From Cucumis sativus (lineage: Eukaryota > Streptophyta > Magnoliopsida > Cucurbitales > Cucurbitaceae): a stretch of 64,000 nucleotides of DNA. Shown one piece after another: positions 49,091-61,969 of this stretch (positions are counted from its first letter, which is position 1; the number at the start of each line of letters is the position of its first letter). Below the pieces are notes generated by a model. That model did no database searches. It saw nothing but the letters and a program-made list of their open reading frames with translations, and was not told the origin of the DNA. The stretch is from positions 3,410,001-3,474,000 of the forward strand of contig NC_026655.2 in the NCBI RefSeq assembly GCF_000004075.3, written 5' to 3'. The translations under genes and the position numbers were made by a program.

Positions 49091-49701
49091 GATGGAAGAG
49101 AAGTAAAACCCACAACTTTCACTTCATCAAACCAATCTAAATCTTAATATAATCTTAAACCCCTCCCCTAACTAAACTTAAGCTTCAAATTTTATATCTA
49201 CTAAATTCTACTATATTTTTATTATTATGAAGATTTTAAAAACGAAATATTTTGACCTTCTATCTTAGGATTCCTATTTTAATCCACAACATTCAAATTT
49301 AGATAACCTATTTTAATATTAGTTTTAATTTTATTTTTTTAAAAAAATATCACTTTCAAATTTTTCCAACTATATGTGGAATGAGGATTCACACTTTAGA
49401 CTTATGTTAGTTTCTTTTTTATATATATTTGAGATAAACTAATTTCAAATCTCATAATGAGAAGGCTAAGTACCAAATAATTTTACAAAAATTAGACATA
49501 ATTATGAGTGAAAACTAATTCGAATTTATTAAGAAAAAAAAAAAGGAAAAAAACTTTATATAATTTGTTATTGTGATGCGGTGTCGTATTATAGATCTGG
49601 ACTAAGAAAACTGGGGTACAATCCGCTAATATTCCGGATTGCGAATTCCTCGAAATCAAACTGTTTAGCGGCTTTGGGGTGGAACGCCGGAGAAGACGAA
49701 A
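49091..49701. promoter_or_regulatory. Divergent promoter region, DHH gene and RRM gene
   Basis: Only 611 bp separate the two start codons on opposite strands, so one short AT-rich region must serve both genes. No TATA box could be placed. Confidence 0.5.
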
Positions 49702-52289
49702 ATGACCGCCGGCTTGTCTTTCACGGTCACAGCTGCTCCGAAACCATTCTTTCAGCTTCAGACTACTCATCACAGCAGTATCAGTTCAACCGAGACGCGT
49801 ATGCGAATTCGAAGCATTCAATCCAAATTGGCTTACAGTTCTACGCCACTCCCCTTCTTCTCTGCGAGGAAGACTCAATCAATTTCAGATTCACTGCTCT
49901 TTTCAGTAGCGTGTGTCTCTTCTTCACCTTCATCTTCTTCTTCTCCCAGAAGATACACACCTTCAACCAGGCTCTACATCAGTGGTTGGTTTTCTTTCTC
50001 TCAGTTGTGTATTTAGTCATAATTTGGCTGGTTATGTATGTGGAGACAATTTGGATTGCTTGAATCATTACAACTTCACGCGTGCAGGACTTTCGTTCCG
50101 GACCACTGAAGAGAGCTTGCGAAATGCTTTCAAAAGCTTTGGCCAACTTGTAGAAGGTCGTCGAGTAGTAGTTCTCTTGTGCATTCTGAACGTTCAATTA
50201 TGTTTCAATTGTCGATATCTGGCGCTAACTGTTATCATTTGTTATTAAATTCAGTCAATTTGGTGATGGATAGACTAGCCAATAGACCAAGAGGATTTGC
50301 CTTCCTCCGTTATGCTTCAGAAGAGGAATCTCAAAAAGCTATCGAAGGAATGCACGGCAAGGTAATTTACGTGCTCTATCTTTGCAATTGATACTCTGTC
50401 TATTTTCTTCCAAACGAGTGTAATTGTTTTCTTCTGTGTTATGCATTATCCTCTTAATCGCCAAAATCCACTTCAAATGCCCATTTCTCTCATTCACTTC
50501 GATTTTGGTAATGCATACGATTAGCCTTCTTGAATTATATCTGATTTACTCAGCAACTCTAGCTGAAGACGGTAAATCCATCTATAAGAACTCTAAATAA
50601 CTATAATCCACTCCAGAATTTGCGAGGTTTAATTCCTTTAACTGCCAGAGCAAGCCTTTCAGTATTTATGATATAAAATCACAGACATTATAACACACCA
50701 GTTTAGGCTTTACACAAAGGGGCAATAAACCTTGAAGTTCTCTATAATTTTAGCTAGAGAATAGATATCTAGAAAGGAAAAGCTGGATGCGATAGATTTA
50801 AAGTCGCATTTAGAGGACATAAGGTAGCGTCCATCCAGATCCAGTTATTCTTAATCATTGCTTCCTTTCCGAACTGTGGAACATTATAACTGTTATACCT
50901 TCAAACGAAAAAAAATGAACTTCAATAGATAGTTAATAACTGAATGTTCATATAAGCATTAGGTATTCATAACCTTGTTTTATTGCATTGGTGAACGTGT
51001 ATATCAGCAGATAGATTACTTGTCATGGTTAGATTAACATTGTTAGGAGGAACAAAGCCAAGTGACTGAACCTGCCCTCGCAGTTTCTGTTTTACCACAT
51101 ACAAAACCTTGGATGGAACTCACTAGAGCTTTGCAAATGATCTAAATATTGAATAGACATTGCCTCTTCCCCTGTCTCCTGAGCCAAGTGAAACTTACCA
51201 GCAGACAGTTACTAATTCCCTCCCTCATCCTTTCCTCCTTAAAGCTTTCATATTAGCGATCACTTACCATCGAAACTAAATAGTTCCAACTAACTTCGGC
51301 TAAGGGCAGAAGTGTTTAAAGCAAAACATTAGTGTTTTTAAAATTTCACAATGATTTTTATCATTTGACTACATACTAAGAAAATTTTGAAATATGTTTT
51401 TGGGTAAATTTTCATCTTTCTAAAAGTGATTCCAACTCAATACCATTGGTGGTCATTCTCGCCTTTGCCCTTCATATTATAAGTAAACCATAGGGGAGGC
51501 TTAGGAGGCCTATCAAATACCGCAACCAAAATATAAAATGTTTCTTGAATATTCGGCATGCTCCACATAACTGATTGTAATAAAATTCAGTACAATTTAA
51601 TATGGACTTGGAAGAGAACTGATTAAAGATGGTTAAACCCTAATTTGTGGCTTGACTTGTCATAGAACGATCCCTGTTCAATGAACTTGTTATATGAAAG
51701 GATTTATTTGTAATTAAAGTTTCAAACTCAAACCACACTATATTCAATATTCACGTTTATAGCTAAAAATTTGTGTATCCGAGTGCACAGTACCACTGTT
51801 AAATTTAAGTGTACTTTTTGGCCTCGAGGTTTCCTCCAATTTATAGTGACAGCTACGTTTGTCGAAGTTAACAGTCAAAGAACTTATTCCCAGGTTTATT
51901 TGATGGATATACCCTTCCCACCTCTTCTCATCGGGAAACATGAATTGATATGATATTCTCTTCTCGGATTCCATGGATAAAATTCCGATGCTTCCTAAAG
52001 AGAAAAAGGCTACTTTTGAAATCAAGCTTGTAGCTGGGAGGGTCTGATCTATGCCAACCAATTATAGAAGATTTTTGTTTTTATTTATTTATAGTAAATA
52101 AAAAGAAAAGAGAATCTGTGATGATCTTGTTGTCTTATCTTTTTTGGTGCATCTAATTTTCAATTACAGCAGCATCATGAACTAATAGGGGAAACTTTGA
52201 TTTAGTTTCTGGATGGCAGGGTGATTTTTGTGGAAGTTGCAAAGTCCAGATCGGAGCTACGCCAAGGCCTTGAAGAAAACTCTAGTTAA
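49702..52289 (+). CDS. Organelle-type RRM protein (ORRM6-like)
   Basis: Four exons: 49702-49984, 50088-50156, 50255-50361, 52206-52289; 180 residues. Residues 1-85 look like a plastid transit peptide: Ser/Thr/Arg-rich with almost no acidic residues, ending SSSPSSSSSPRRYTPSTR. One RRM follows: RNP2 in LYISGLSF at 91-98 and RNP1 in RGFAFLRY at 130-137, ending FLDGRVIFVEVAKSRSELR. The domain order and size match Arabidopsis ORRM6, a chloroplast RNA-editing factor of about 181 residues; orthology is inferred. Intron 3 is 1.84 kb, far longer than the others, and no coding exon was found inside it. RRM strands split by introns are typical of this group. Confidence 0.88.
50362..52205 (+). other. RRM gene intron 3
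   Basis: A 1.84-kb intron with GTAATT donor and TTTAG acceptor. Contains no recognised exon or element. A minus-strand frame at 51744-52061 is unsupported. Confidence 0.75.
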
Positions 52290-53594
52290 TGCATGCTTTA
52301 GTATATAGGCATCATTGTACCCCCCAAAGTTCAGATTCATTTTTATAAGAGCCCAAACATATTTTAGGAATATATATATAACTAAGGGTTGGGCTCTGCA
52401 TTGTTATTGGTTTGCGAAACCTTGATCTTGACTATATGATTATAATATAGTCTTAGTGTATTTCAGGAGCAGTGTTCTGTCTTGAAATTAAGTGGTATTA
52501 ATATTGGGGATTGGTACAGTGGATAACCTAACCAAACATGAACTTCTAAGGCATGGTCTATGGTCAAGGTCCACAGGTTGTAACACGTATATGTGAATGC
52601 TTAAATCATGAGAAGCGCAGATTTTTAGAAATATTAAGAAGAGGACTTTTAGGGCTGTTGATTGATACTAGACATGTACCCGTGAGAGAAAGTGTGGGAC
52701 ATAGTTGAAACAAACAAGAAGGGCCCCTTCCCGTTCCGTCCGTGCTGAATTCTGTCGTCAGGAACAAAGATATAATTAAGCCAAGGACAAGTCAACGATT
52801 CCCCTTGGAATCACAGGCACCTATAGAATTTTGAAGTTTATTTAAACTAATAAGTTTCCTCGGTTTTTGTACTTAGGTTGTTCATGAACCATCAGTGTAA
52901 TGCATATTAAAACTGATAATTAATGATATTGACTTTGTAATGACAAATGTTGTGGTCAAGGTGTTGGAGAATAAAGGAGGAATTTTCCCATGACTTGGGA
53001 TCTGTATTTTGAGTTATATTACTCTAGTTGAGAGTACGGAAGTGAATAATCTAATTAGAGACGAGTGTTCAAGATGGCCACTGATTGAATGCTTGGAAAG
53101 GTGGTTTTACTTGTCCTGAAACTGCTCGTCATTCTTCACCTTCAGGAAGGTTAAATATTTGATAGTTATACATTTTGGTCTTCAAATTTGAACCAGTTTG
53201 TTCAAAGATAGGTTAAGATTAATCGTATCTCTCTAACAAGCTCTATTCGCCTAGAAATTTAACCTTTTCCATTATGAAGATAAGAATTAAAAGGAAGAAC
53301 CTCCAAAAATAACATTTGCAAATATGTTAAAAGTCATTGAGCAACACCCTTCTGTTTTACAGAATGAATAATTGTCACTCAAATATCCACCCCCCCCCCC
53401 CAATGTTAAATCAAACCTCGATCCTTCTGTTTGTTTACTTTAGATGTGATATGTTACAAATCAGGCCTCCATATTTTCATCTCAAAGTAAGAGAGAAATC
53501 TCAGAAACCCATGTCAGAGCATCGTGGTTATTTGCTTTTTATGGACCATAATTCTGTTGCCGATCAATTCCACTACGATTTTGCAGAAGTTGGG
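52290..53594. other. Convergent intergenic gap
   Basis: Lies between the RRM gene (plus) and the RVE1-like gene (minus) and should hold both 3' UTRs. A C-run occurs at about 53389-53401. No gene seen. Confidence 0.5.
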
Positions 53595-56108
53595 TTAGGA
53601 GCAAACTCGAGCTCTCCGGCTCTCTCTCTCTTCCGAAACGATCAGCGCAGAGCTTGTATCTCTCTGAGCCAAGCATCTCTTGTAAGGCACGAACCCCTTC
53701 TTACTCTCATTTGCATTACCTCTTCCTACCAAACAAGGCTCTTGACATTCTACCTCTGGGCTTTGGGTTTCATTTTGATCCTTTCTTGGGGAGCCAGAAC
53801 ATGAATCCGCAAAAGAACTCTCCTGGGAATTGTCATTTTGGATCCTTTCTTCCATAATATGGTCAGTAGATGTTCCAGTTGAAGTTTGATCCGATGGAGC
53901 AAGATAAAAATATGGCACAGTTTGATACAAAGACCAACAAGTTTGAGATGCATTAGGTAAGGCCTTAACATAAGGGACACTTCTGTTCTGCTTCCCTAAG
54001 GTTAGTGAAGGTGCTCCACCAGGCGACATGTTCAAATCACCGTTGTTATCCATTCCAAGAGCTAAACTTACATCCATATGTTTTGAAGTTAGCATCTCAA
54101 CAGAATTCTCAGCATACACTTTACATTCACTCTTACTGTCATCTTCAAATGTCAACGTTTCAGTGACTTCAAAATCAAGAGGGGATGGTTGTTTGTCATT
54201 AGTTACCATTACTGTCCTTCCAAAAAGCTTTATGCTTTTAACAGGAGAATGTAACTTGTTATCCACTTTCTTACTTGCTGATCCTGGCTTGAATTTCTGG
54301 ATGATTAGGCACGAGATAAACAGAAAGAAAAAAGTCAGATCCTAGACATCCAGTCAAGTACATAGAGGAAATAAAGTGCAAGATTAAAAGGGCATTTCAA
54401 ATTACCAGAGTTAAAAATTCTTCTGGGAACCGCTCTGAGGATGATTCGAGTGACAACATTCCTTTTTCTTCCCCAACAATTGATTGAAGGTACAGCTCCC
54501 CCTTCCTAACAGGGGAAGATCTAGTTGGCTGCATGTCAACAGCTTGTGAAATTGGCGATGGGCATCTATTATGTTGCTCCGAAACCGCAGAAATTTGATC
54601 ATCCGAACTAAATGCAGTCAGTACAGAGGTAGGTGAGTGGGTCTCTTTTTCAGCAAGTGATAGGTTTGGGGATGGAGACCTCTCTGATTCTCTTGCAACT
54701 GATATTGCCTTAAGAGAATCAACTGCTTTACGAGGGTAAGGATGCAGTGGCTTCCTTTTTGGTCGAGGTGGAGGAATCTCAATTGGGTTAATGGAGCTCT
54801 CATTGCTTCCACTTGACTCTCGCACTACCTGAAACACAAAAGACAACATAAAATTTCAGGTAAGAATGGTTGCTCAAAACGTATGTAACAAAATTACGTA
54901 AAAGGTTTGGTGGCGATCTATTTTGGTAAAAAAATCCACTATCATTCTGTTCATATTTTGTTTGGGTAATGATTATACAAATATATTTTTGGGTACTAAA
55001 ACAAAAGGCATTTTTGACCTTAGAGAAGAATTTCTGAGCATGGCTTCGGATCTGAACAGCTGTTTTGGTGCCAACATGTTCTGCAGGAAGATCAAGGTAG
55101 CACTAAATGACGGGTTGGGTATTACAAATACCAGATTCATACAATCCATTTCAAACTGGGGCTTACCTTTGATCTGACGCCAGCCACGACCGTAGAGTTT
55201 CAGAGCTTCGAGAAATCTCTGATGCTCTTCCTCTGTCCATTTTTCCCTTTGTTTGGAAATAGTGTAGGGCTTCCTAACCTGTTCGTACATAGGAATTCCA
55301 TTTCAATTCAAAGCTTAACCCTTTCGGAAAAGAAAAAGAGAAGTGAATAGAATTAAAATTTGTCACCTTCAATGCACTTTCATTGCCATAGGAGGATAGG
55401 GAGCTAACTCGCATCAGTGGATCTAATTGTGCTCCATCATTGGAAAGGCCATTATTAGCTGCAATTGACCCGTTTGACAGCGTGCCTTCATTTTTTTCCT
55501 ACATTCCATATCGTAATAAAAACGAAACGTTAGAGCGCACAAGAAATTGGACCTAGTAACTCTAGAATTCCAACTAACAGCCTAACAGCAACCCATTTCA
55601 ATTCTTGTAACAGTGCATTGCATAACCCAATATGCTTAGCAGTAAAATAAAAGCGTCGACTGCAGGGGTACTCAGCAGCACAAAGTGCAGAAGAAGGAGA
55701 AAAGGTTAACTTTACGAGTCCAATCCATTCACAAAGAACGAATCTTATAAATTACATGAGGATCTATTGGTGGCACCCAGTACGACTGGAGCAATAAAAA
55801 ATAAAAAATCAGAACCAAATGAGTAAAAGGACAAGATTTTGGCTCGACTTTGTAGTCAATTACTTTAGTAAAGGACAGAGCAACAGGAGTTAGGTTAATA
55901 AAGTGGAAAAGAGATTAGAAAGAAGAAAAACCATCAAGTGAGATTTGGGTACTAAAGAACGTAATAAATGAATTAGGTACTCAAAATCCAAACAGATGGA
56001 CGCTCCTAGTCCTACAAATCAATCAAGTCTCACAGAGAAAAAGTCCATTGGAAACAACAAGAAGGCAGGGGAAGAAGCAGTGTGTAGGATTTTTACCTGG
56101 ACACCCAT
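53595..56108 (-). CDS. REVEILLE1-like MYB transcription factor (LHY/CCA1-like)
   Basis: Six coding exons: 56108-56097, 55498-55367, 55278-55167, 55080-55019, 54828-54406, 54296-53595; 480 residues. The first coding exon holds only four codons (MGVQ). A single MYB repeat of the SHAQKFF class spans about 56-107 ([49 protein letters not shown]). The Pro/Arg-rich block [17 protein letters not shown] follows, then [13 protein letters not shown] and a C-terminal GFVPYKR, all features of RVE1/RVE2/RVE7-type proteins, which bind evening-element DNA and link the clock to growth. The final exon is longer than in Arabidopsis RVE1, as I recall it. The leader is spliced and carries GAA repeats. Confidence 0.92.
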
Positions 56109-56411
56109 CAGCGCTTGCAACAAAATCGGGGAGGAAGTTCAATCTCGGAGTCAGAGTCCACCAAAAGGGCCTGAAATTAAAACAAAAGTGATGTTTTTAG
56201 GACATAATTACCACTTCCAAAATTAGTTATCAAAATCGAAGTTTTGCAGAGAATCAGCAAAGAGAAAATACACGATGGAAACATAAAAAGAAATGGAAGA
56301 TTGAAGTAAGAAACCCAGAATAGAGGGATGAATTAAAAAGGAAAAAAAGAGTTAAAAGAGTAGAAAGAACAAACCTGATAAGTGGATTGGGAATAATGGA
56401 TAGATTGTGCG

Positions 56412-56455
56412 CAGAAGAAGAAGAAGAAGAAGAAGAAGAAGAAGAAGAAGAAGAA
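56412..56455. repeat. (GAA)n microsatellite 1
   Basis: About 14 units on the plus strand, transcribed as CTT repeats in the leader of the RVE1-like gene. Confidence 0.95.
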
Positions 56456-56523
56456 AGAATGGAAGGTGAGATTGAGAAAGGGAGTAGTAAGTAAAAGAGG
56501 GAGGAAGGAAAGGCGAAGCAGGC

Positions 56524-56562
56524 GAAGAAGAAGAAGAAGAAGAAGAAGAAGAAGAAGAAGAA
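56524..56562. repeat. (GAA)n microsatellite 2
   Basis: About 12 to 13 units, 70 bases upstream of the first array. Confidence 0.95.
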
Positions 56563-56744
56563 TGGAGAGAGCAGTAGAGATGGGAATTGAGAAAGAAGGC
56601 ATAATAAAAGAAAAGAGAAGAAGGAGGAGGAAAGAGGAGAGGGTGACACGTCAGACGCATATATTTTGGGAGTTTTATTAATTCCACATGGAAACCTCCA
56701 GAAGGCCTTTTCAATCTTGTGGCTGAGCTTCCACTTTGCCACCT

Positions 56745-59700
56745 ACACGCGTCACTCTCTCGCCACCCTTTTTCTTTTTCCATTACCCTTTTATTTATTT
56801 TTGCAGTTTCATATTTTTAAAAATTACAGATAGATATTTGAGAAAATATATACACACACACATATATTAGTGAAAGACGAAGAGAAGGGTGGGCGGATTT
56901 AATCACAATATCCCAAAGTAAGTAAGATATATAAAAATTATTAATTTTTATAATATTAAGTGGAAAATTAGATATTTTTTAAATTTAGGAGGGTGGTGTG
57001 GTGTTGACAGGGAAAAAGGGGAGAGATGAGGTGAGGATGAGATTATTATTATTTGGACGACCAATCCCATTTTTTCCTTTTTCACTTTTTTTCCATTTTC
57101 AATGTGTTCCTATTTCTGCGTCCAAACACTCCCTATCTTTTCGTCACTTTCTTCTCTCCTTATTTCCCTTCCCCTTCCCCTTCCCCTTCCCCTTCTTCTT
57201 CTTCTTTCTTTCTTCCTTTTTATTTTCCTCCACCAATTTTATTTACCCTTTTTTTTTTCTATTTATTTCTCCCAACTTAACTAACACTGTCTCTGACTCT
57301 CTTCATTTTTTCGCTGCCCTTTTCTTCTTTTACTTATTATCCATTACTCTACTTTTGGATATTTTCATTTCTTTTATTTCTCTTTTTTTTTTTTAAATAT
57401 CGGTCAAATATATTATGTTTTGGTTAATTTTGAAATTTGTGTTTTAACACATTTTTATCATTTAACTTAGTTGGTTTAGCCATCTCAACATCCCACTATC
57501 ACACTCAACAAATCTAGAGCTAATTTTGAAAAAGTTAGGTTTTGTTTAAACAAACATTTTAGTGGTTAGTTAAATTGAAATAATAATAACAATGAATCAT
57601 AACGCTGTTTATTTTTTAATCTTCAAATTTGGTTTTGAAAACAAAACAAAACAGAGAAGAGACCATCTTATTATGTAAGGTTGAAATATTAAACTTAAGA
57701 TAAAAGACAAATTTTGACCACAAATTATTTAATCAAATTACAAATTAGAAAAACAATTCTTTTATATTTATATATATAGTCTTAATTATCCGTTGGCTCC
57801 ATGGACCCCAAAGAAGTCCTTTTCACTCATGGAATATTTATTTTTCCATAACAAGCAAAAAAAGGGAAAAAATTGTAATTTCATAAACAACGTCCAGAAA
57901 AAAAAGATGCAGTTTTTGGTTTATATTTAAAGCAAAAAATTCCTTAAAGTTGGGTACATTGATAAGAGGGGAAAACCAATCATTTGTGAATTTTAAAATT
58001 TTGCCAAAAAGTATCATTTTTGCAAATTATATCCAAAAAAAAAAAAAAATCTATCCAATGAAGAGATTACTGTAATTTTTTTTAACCAATGCTTTTCTCT
58101 TAATAAACAAACCATATTTGTAATACAATGTTTACTATGGCTTCATGAAAGAGAAAAAAGAAACAAATTTCTCTAAAATTATTGAAGAAAGATTTGGAAA
58201 TAATAATATGAATGATATGAAATGGGGTGTCCTTGTGGAGGCAGAGACATATATGGGACAGATTAAAGTAAGATTAATGTGTGTGTGCCCAATCTTTGTC
58301 ATTATGCACATGAAATTGAAGCCTATGATTTTACAACAACTCAACAAAAACACTTAACATCAATATCTTTCTCCATTCAATATCTCTCTTTTCTTCTCAA
58401 AAATCATTAGATTTTATTTTATATTCAGTGGAAATCACTATTTGACACTAATACATATTACATATATAGTCTTTCTCCTAAATGATTTTAAATAGTACAC
58501 TTCCATATCAAACTGCTTTCAAATCTCAACTTTTATCTATCCAACCCTCTTATTGAAAAAAAAAAACAACAAAAACAAAATATACCATCTAAAATTATCT
58601 TAACTTCACTCAAACCTTCTAAAAATTAGGAATTTTCGTTTATTAAATCGATTCGAGCGCAATGTGATTCATGGTTTATGAATGAATTAACATGTGTGTA
58701 TTTCATGGATCGACCATTAACTTAACTAAATTTATCAAAAGAAATTTTCGTTTTATTAAATTAAAATGTGGAAAATGAGCAAGGCACAAACCACCAATGG
58801 TCTAACACTCAACCACCAACTATATATGTTCTATCATTTCTTAACGCTCTTTTAATCTATAACATTGCAATTTTTTTAGCATTTATCAAACAAATCCATT
58901 AAAACGTTTTGTTGGTTTTGTTATTGAATTTGTACTCGAGATTAGAGGTTCAAATTTTCATATCATGATGATTAAAAGTCACATTTAATTCTCTACGCTT
59001 TACAACTACTATTAAATCAAAAGAATATGCTACGATTGTATGTGCTACAACACAACTTATCAAAAAAATCAATCGAGTCTTGCAAATTACTAACAACAAA
59101 TTTATTTACACGAAAATGTTAGAAAATGAAACAATTAAGACTACTTACAACTTGACTAAAAGTTTATCACCAATTGTCAACACAAGCTATAACTCGTCAA
59201 CTAAGAAATATAATACACTTATTTTTCTCCTTAATTATAAAGTATATAAGAAGAAAACCGTACAATAAATTACATAGTAAATAGATATAGTTTTGAAGTA
59301 TATATTTTGCATTTCAATATATTTATATTGAATTGGAAATAAAAGTATCTTGTGTGTCAGTGTGTGTGTGTGTTTCTTATTTTCGAATTTAATGATTGCC
59401 ATTATTTAACAGCATACGTGTTTAATTAGTTCTACTTGTTAATTATACTAGTTGACATATTGACATATGGTATAGATGAGATTGAGAAACATATATAGTA
59501 TATAGACATCTCTTCATCTAAAGATGAAATTAATTACAAACCTACAAATAAGATATGTTATTAATTTCTTTTTAATGCTATAAATTGTCAAATTAACCAA
59601 TCCATGGGATGGTTAGACCAATGTTTGAAAGTCGTCGTGTAAGATCAAAATGTTTAGAAATTTAATATTTAATTATTTACTTACAAAGATGATAAGGAAT

Positions 59701-61960
59701 TTGTTTTAAAAAAAATATCTGGACGGAAACTTTTTGAAAATCTTGAAATAGAAAAGGAGAGGAATGAATTTATAATTTGAATAATGATTGAGAGATTGTG
59801 TTTAAAAAGGAAGAGATAACATTTTGATGGCTCACTAAAAAAACACCGACTAATTTCTTTAATTTTAATTGTATTAAGAGAGAATAATTAATATGTGGCG
59901 GAGAGATGGACAGCTGTCCTTCTCCAAATGTTTGGTCTGTGAAAAAGACGTGGATGAAATATTGATGAGCTGTCATCACAAGACCCACTTTGCGCTTTTC
60001 CTTTCTTTCTTTTTCCTCTTAAAAATCATCAATTTTAATCCACAAGTCGCCCTCTAAACCCTATCCTCATTGCATACTCTCCCTAACCCTAATTCATTTT
60101 TTTTTTCTTCAAAATCTGTAACAAAATTTAACATGAAAAGGGTTTTAGAAGAGTTTGTGGAGAAATGAAATGATTGGTTACGCAAAGTGTTTATAATAAT
60201 TTATAGGTAGTTTAGGCTTGAAAGAAAATATTAAGCAAAGCGAAACCTAAAAGGATAGAGAGAGAGAGTGAGAGAGAGAGATTTGAGGCCACAAATTTAA
60301 GAGAGAGAGGGAGGAGGAAATTGATGTAACTTAAACTCAAAGTTGAAGCATGAAAAAAGGGGAATTTATTTATGTTGAAATGAAAAAGAAAGGGAAAAAA
60401 AACAGCTCTTAGTGTGAGTGAAAGGCTGAAGATCAAAGTCCAACTAAGAAAAAGAAAAGGGAAAAGTCCAAATTAAACCAATAAATGCTTGAATTTGTAT
60501 CAAAACGAGAGGCGGATATTTGTCTAAGATATTCCTCTTTCTCTCTCTATTTTAAGTGTAAATGAATAAAAAAGTGATAAGCTTTGTAAATGGGACCTTC
60601 CCCTTTTGGTAACATCCGCCGGAACCCCGTGCCACGAGACCACCAATCACGTGCCATTTCTTTCTTCTTTCTATTAAACAAATCCGTAATGGCCTCAGCT
60701 CAACCTCAGCCTCACCCTCACCCTCACCCTCTCATGCCTTTCATCTCTTCTGCTTCTTCTGTCCCCTTTTGTTCCTCTTTTTTTAATCTAACAAATTTTG
60801 AGAGCCATGATTTTGATCCTTTCCCAGATCTATATGCTCTCCTTCTGGCTTCTTCCAAATTACTTTATATATTTTTATATATATTCCAGACTACTCTCCA
60901 AAACACACACAAATACACACATACTACTCTCTTCCCCACTTCTTACTCAACCCCTTCATTCATCTTCATCATTTTTTTTTTCATTTCATTCTCTCTTTGT
61001 CTTTTTTAAGTATTAAACAAAATGCCAGACCATTGCAATGCAATAGCATTTAATTGGTTCATGCCTCTCTATACCTCTCTCTAACTCCCACACACATCAT
61101 CTCTCCCCCTTTCTAACTATTTTTTATTGAGCATGTGACTTTTTTTTTTGATAATTTAAAGAAAAAGGAACAAAAGTGCTTTGTATCTGATCTTACTGGT
61201 AGACCAAATTGAATAATCATCCAACTTGGCAAATCTATTGACGTTGGAATTTGGTTTATTTGGAGGAAGTTCAGTGCCTAAATAAATAGGTAATTAAAGT
61301 TTGGTGATCTCCAATTGTTGTGAGCATAGGCCTAAATCCAATTGTTGACAATTCTTTGGATCTCTCTATAACTTAAGCCCATTGGCCCAACTCCTTCGCC
61401 ATGATGTTTCTTTGGCTTCAATACATCCATTACCTGTGGATATATTATCCAATGAATTTTGGCCAACCAAATTTTACACCTCATAAAGTCACAACAAAAA
61501 AAAGTTTATCTCTTTATAAACTAATAACATTACTATATCATTCATCATTTTGTGTATATATTTGAGAATAAGAAGAATTTAGAGCAGCTGTGGTATTTAA
61601 AAACAGCTGAATTACTTCTACGCCAACTACATGAATAAGAAGGGCACACAGATTGAAAGCATTTTTTGGATTGTAAGTCACTTTTAGTCCAATTTTGGAA
61701 AATTGGAAATGCAGCAAACAAAACAAACTTTCTTTATTATCTATCTATATTTTCATACAAACCACAAAAAACCACATATTCCTCTCCCTGTTCCTATACA
61801 AATTACAAACAGTTGATGAACGGAAAGGAAACCTCAAAGCTCCTCATTAGAAGAAAAAAGAAAAAAGAAATAAAATGAAACAACGTATTCCTCCTCGTCC
61901 TAGTCTAGTCTCCTTTTTTTCTTCTCTTTTGAGAAAAGAAAACAACGTTACATCCTAACT
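56745..61960. other. Gene-poor intergenic stretch
   Basis: Holds the RVE1-like promoter at left and the 3' UTR of the BTB-TAZ gene at right. Frames rich in F, S and L at 57.0-57.4 kb and 60.6-61.0 kb arise from pyrimidine strings, including a (CCTTCC)-like run at about 57166-57194. No tRNA, rRNA or recognised transposon was seen. Confidence 0.45.
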
Positions 61961-61969
61961 TCTCAGCTG

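Larger units (their letters stand above)
56160..56600 (-). other. RVE1-like leader exon(s) and leader intron
   Basis: On the minus strand ACTTATCAG then GTTTGTTC at about 56374 is a likely donor and ATTTCAG at about 56170 a likely acceptor, giving a leader intron of about 200 bp. The upstream leader exon is dominated by CTT (GAA) repeats. Confidence 0.5.

Noticed and set aside
56254-56783. Minus- and plus-strand frames rich in Ser, Leu, Phe or Arg
   Set aside because: Produced by GAA/CTT repeats in the RVE1-like leader and promoter.
56998-57396. Plus-strand frame of 132 codons rich in Phe, Ser and Pro
   Set aside because: Pyrimidine-rich low-complexity DNA with no recognisable domain, no splice partner and no matching neighbour gene.
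60590-61009. Plus-strand frame of 139 codons with a PHPHPHP stretch
   Set aside because: Low-complexity C/T-rich DNA; the Pro-His run comes from a CACCCT repeat.
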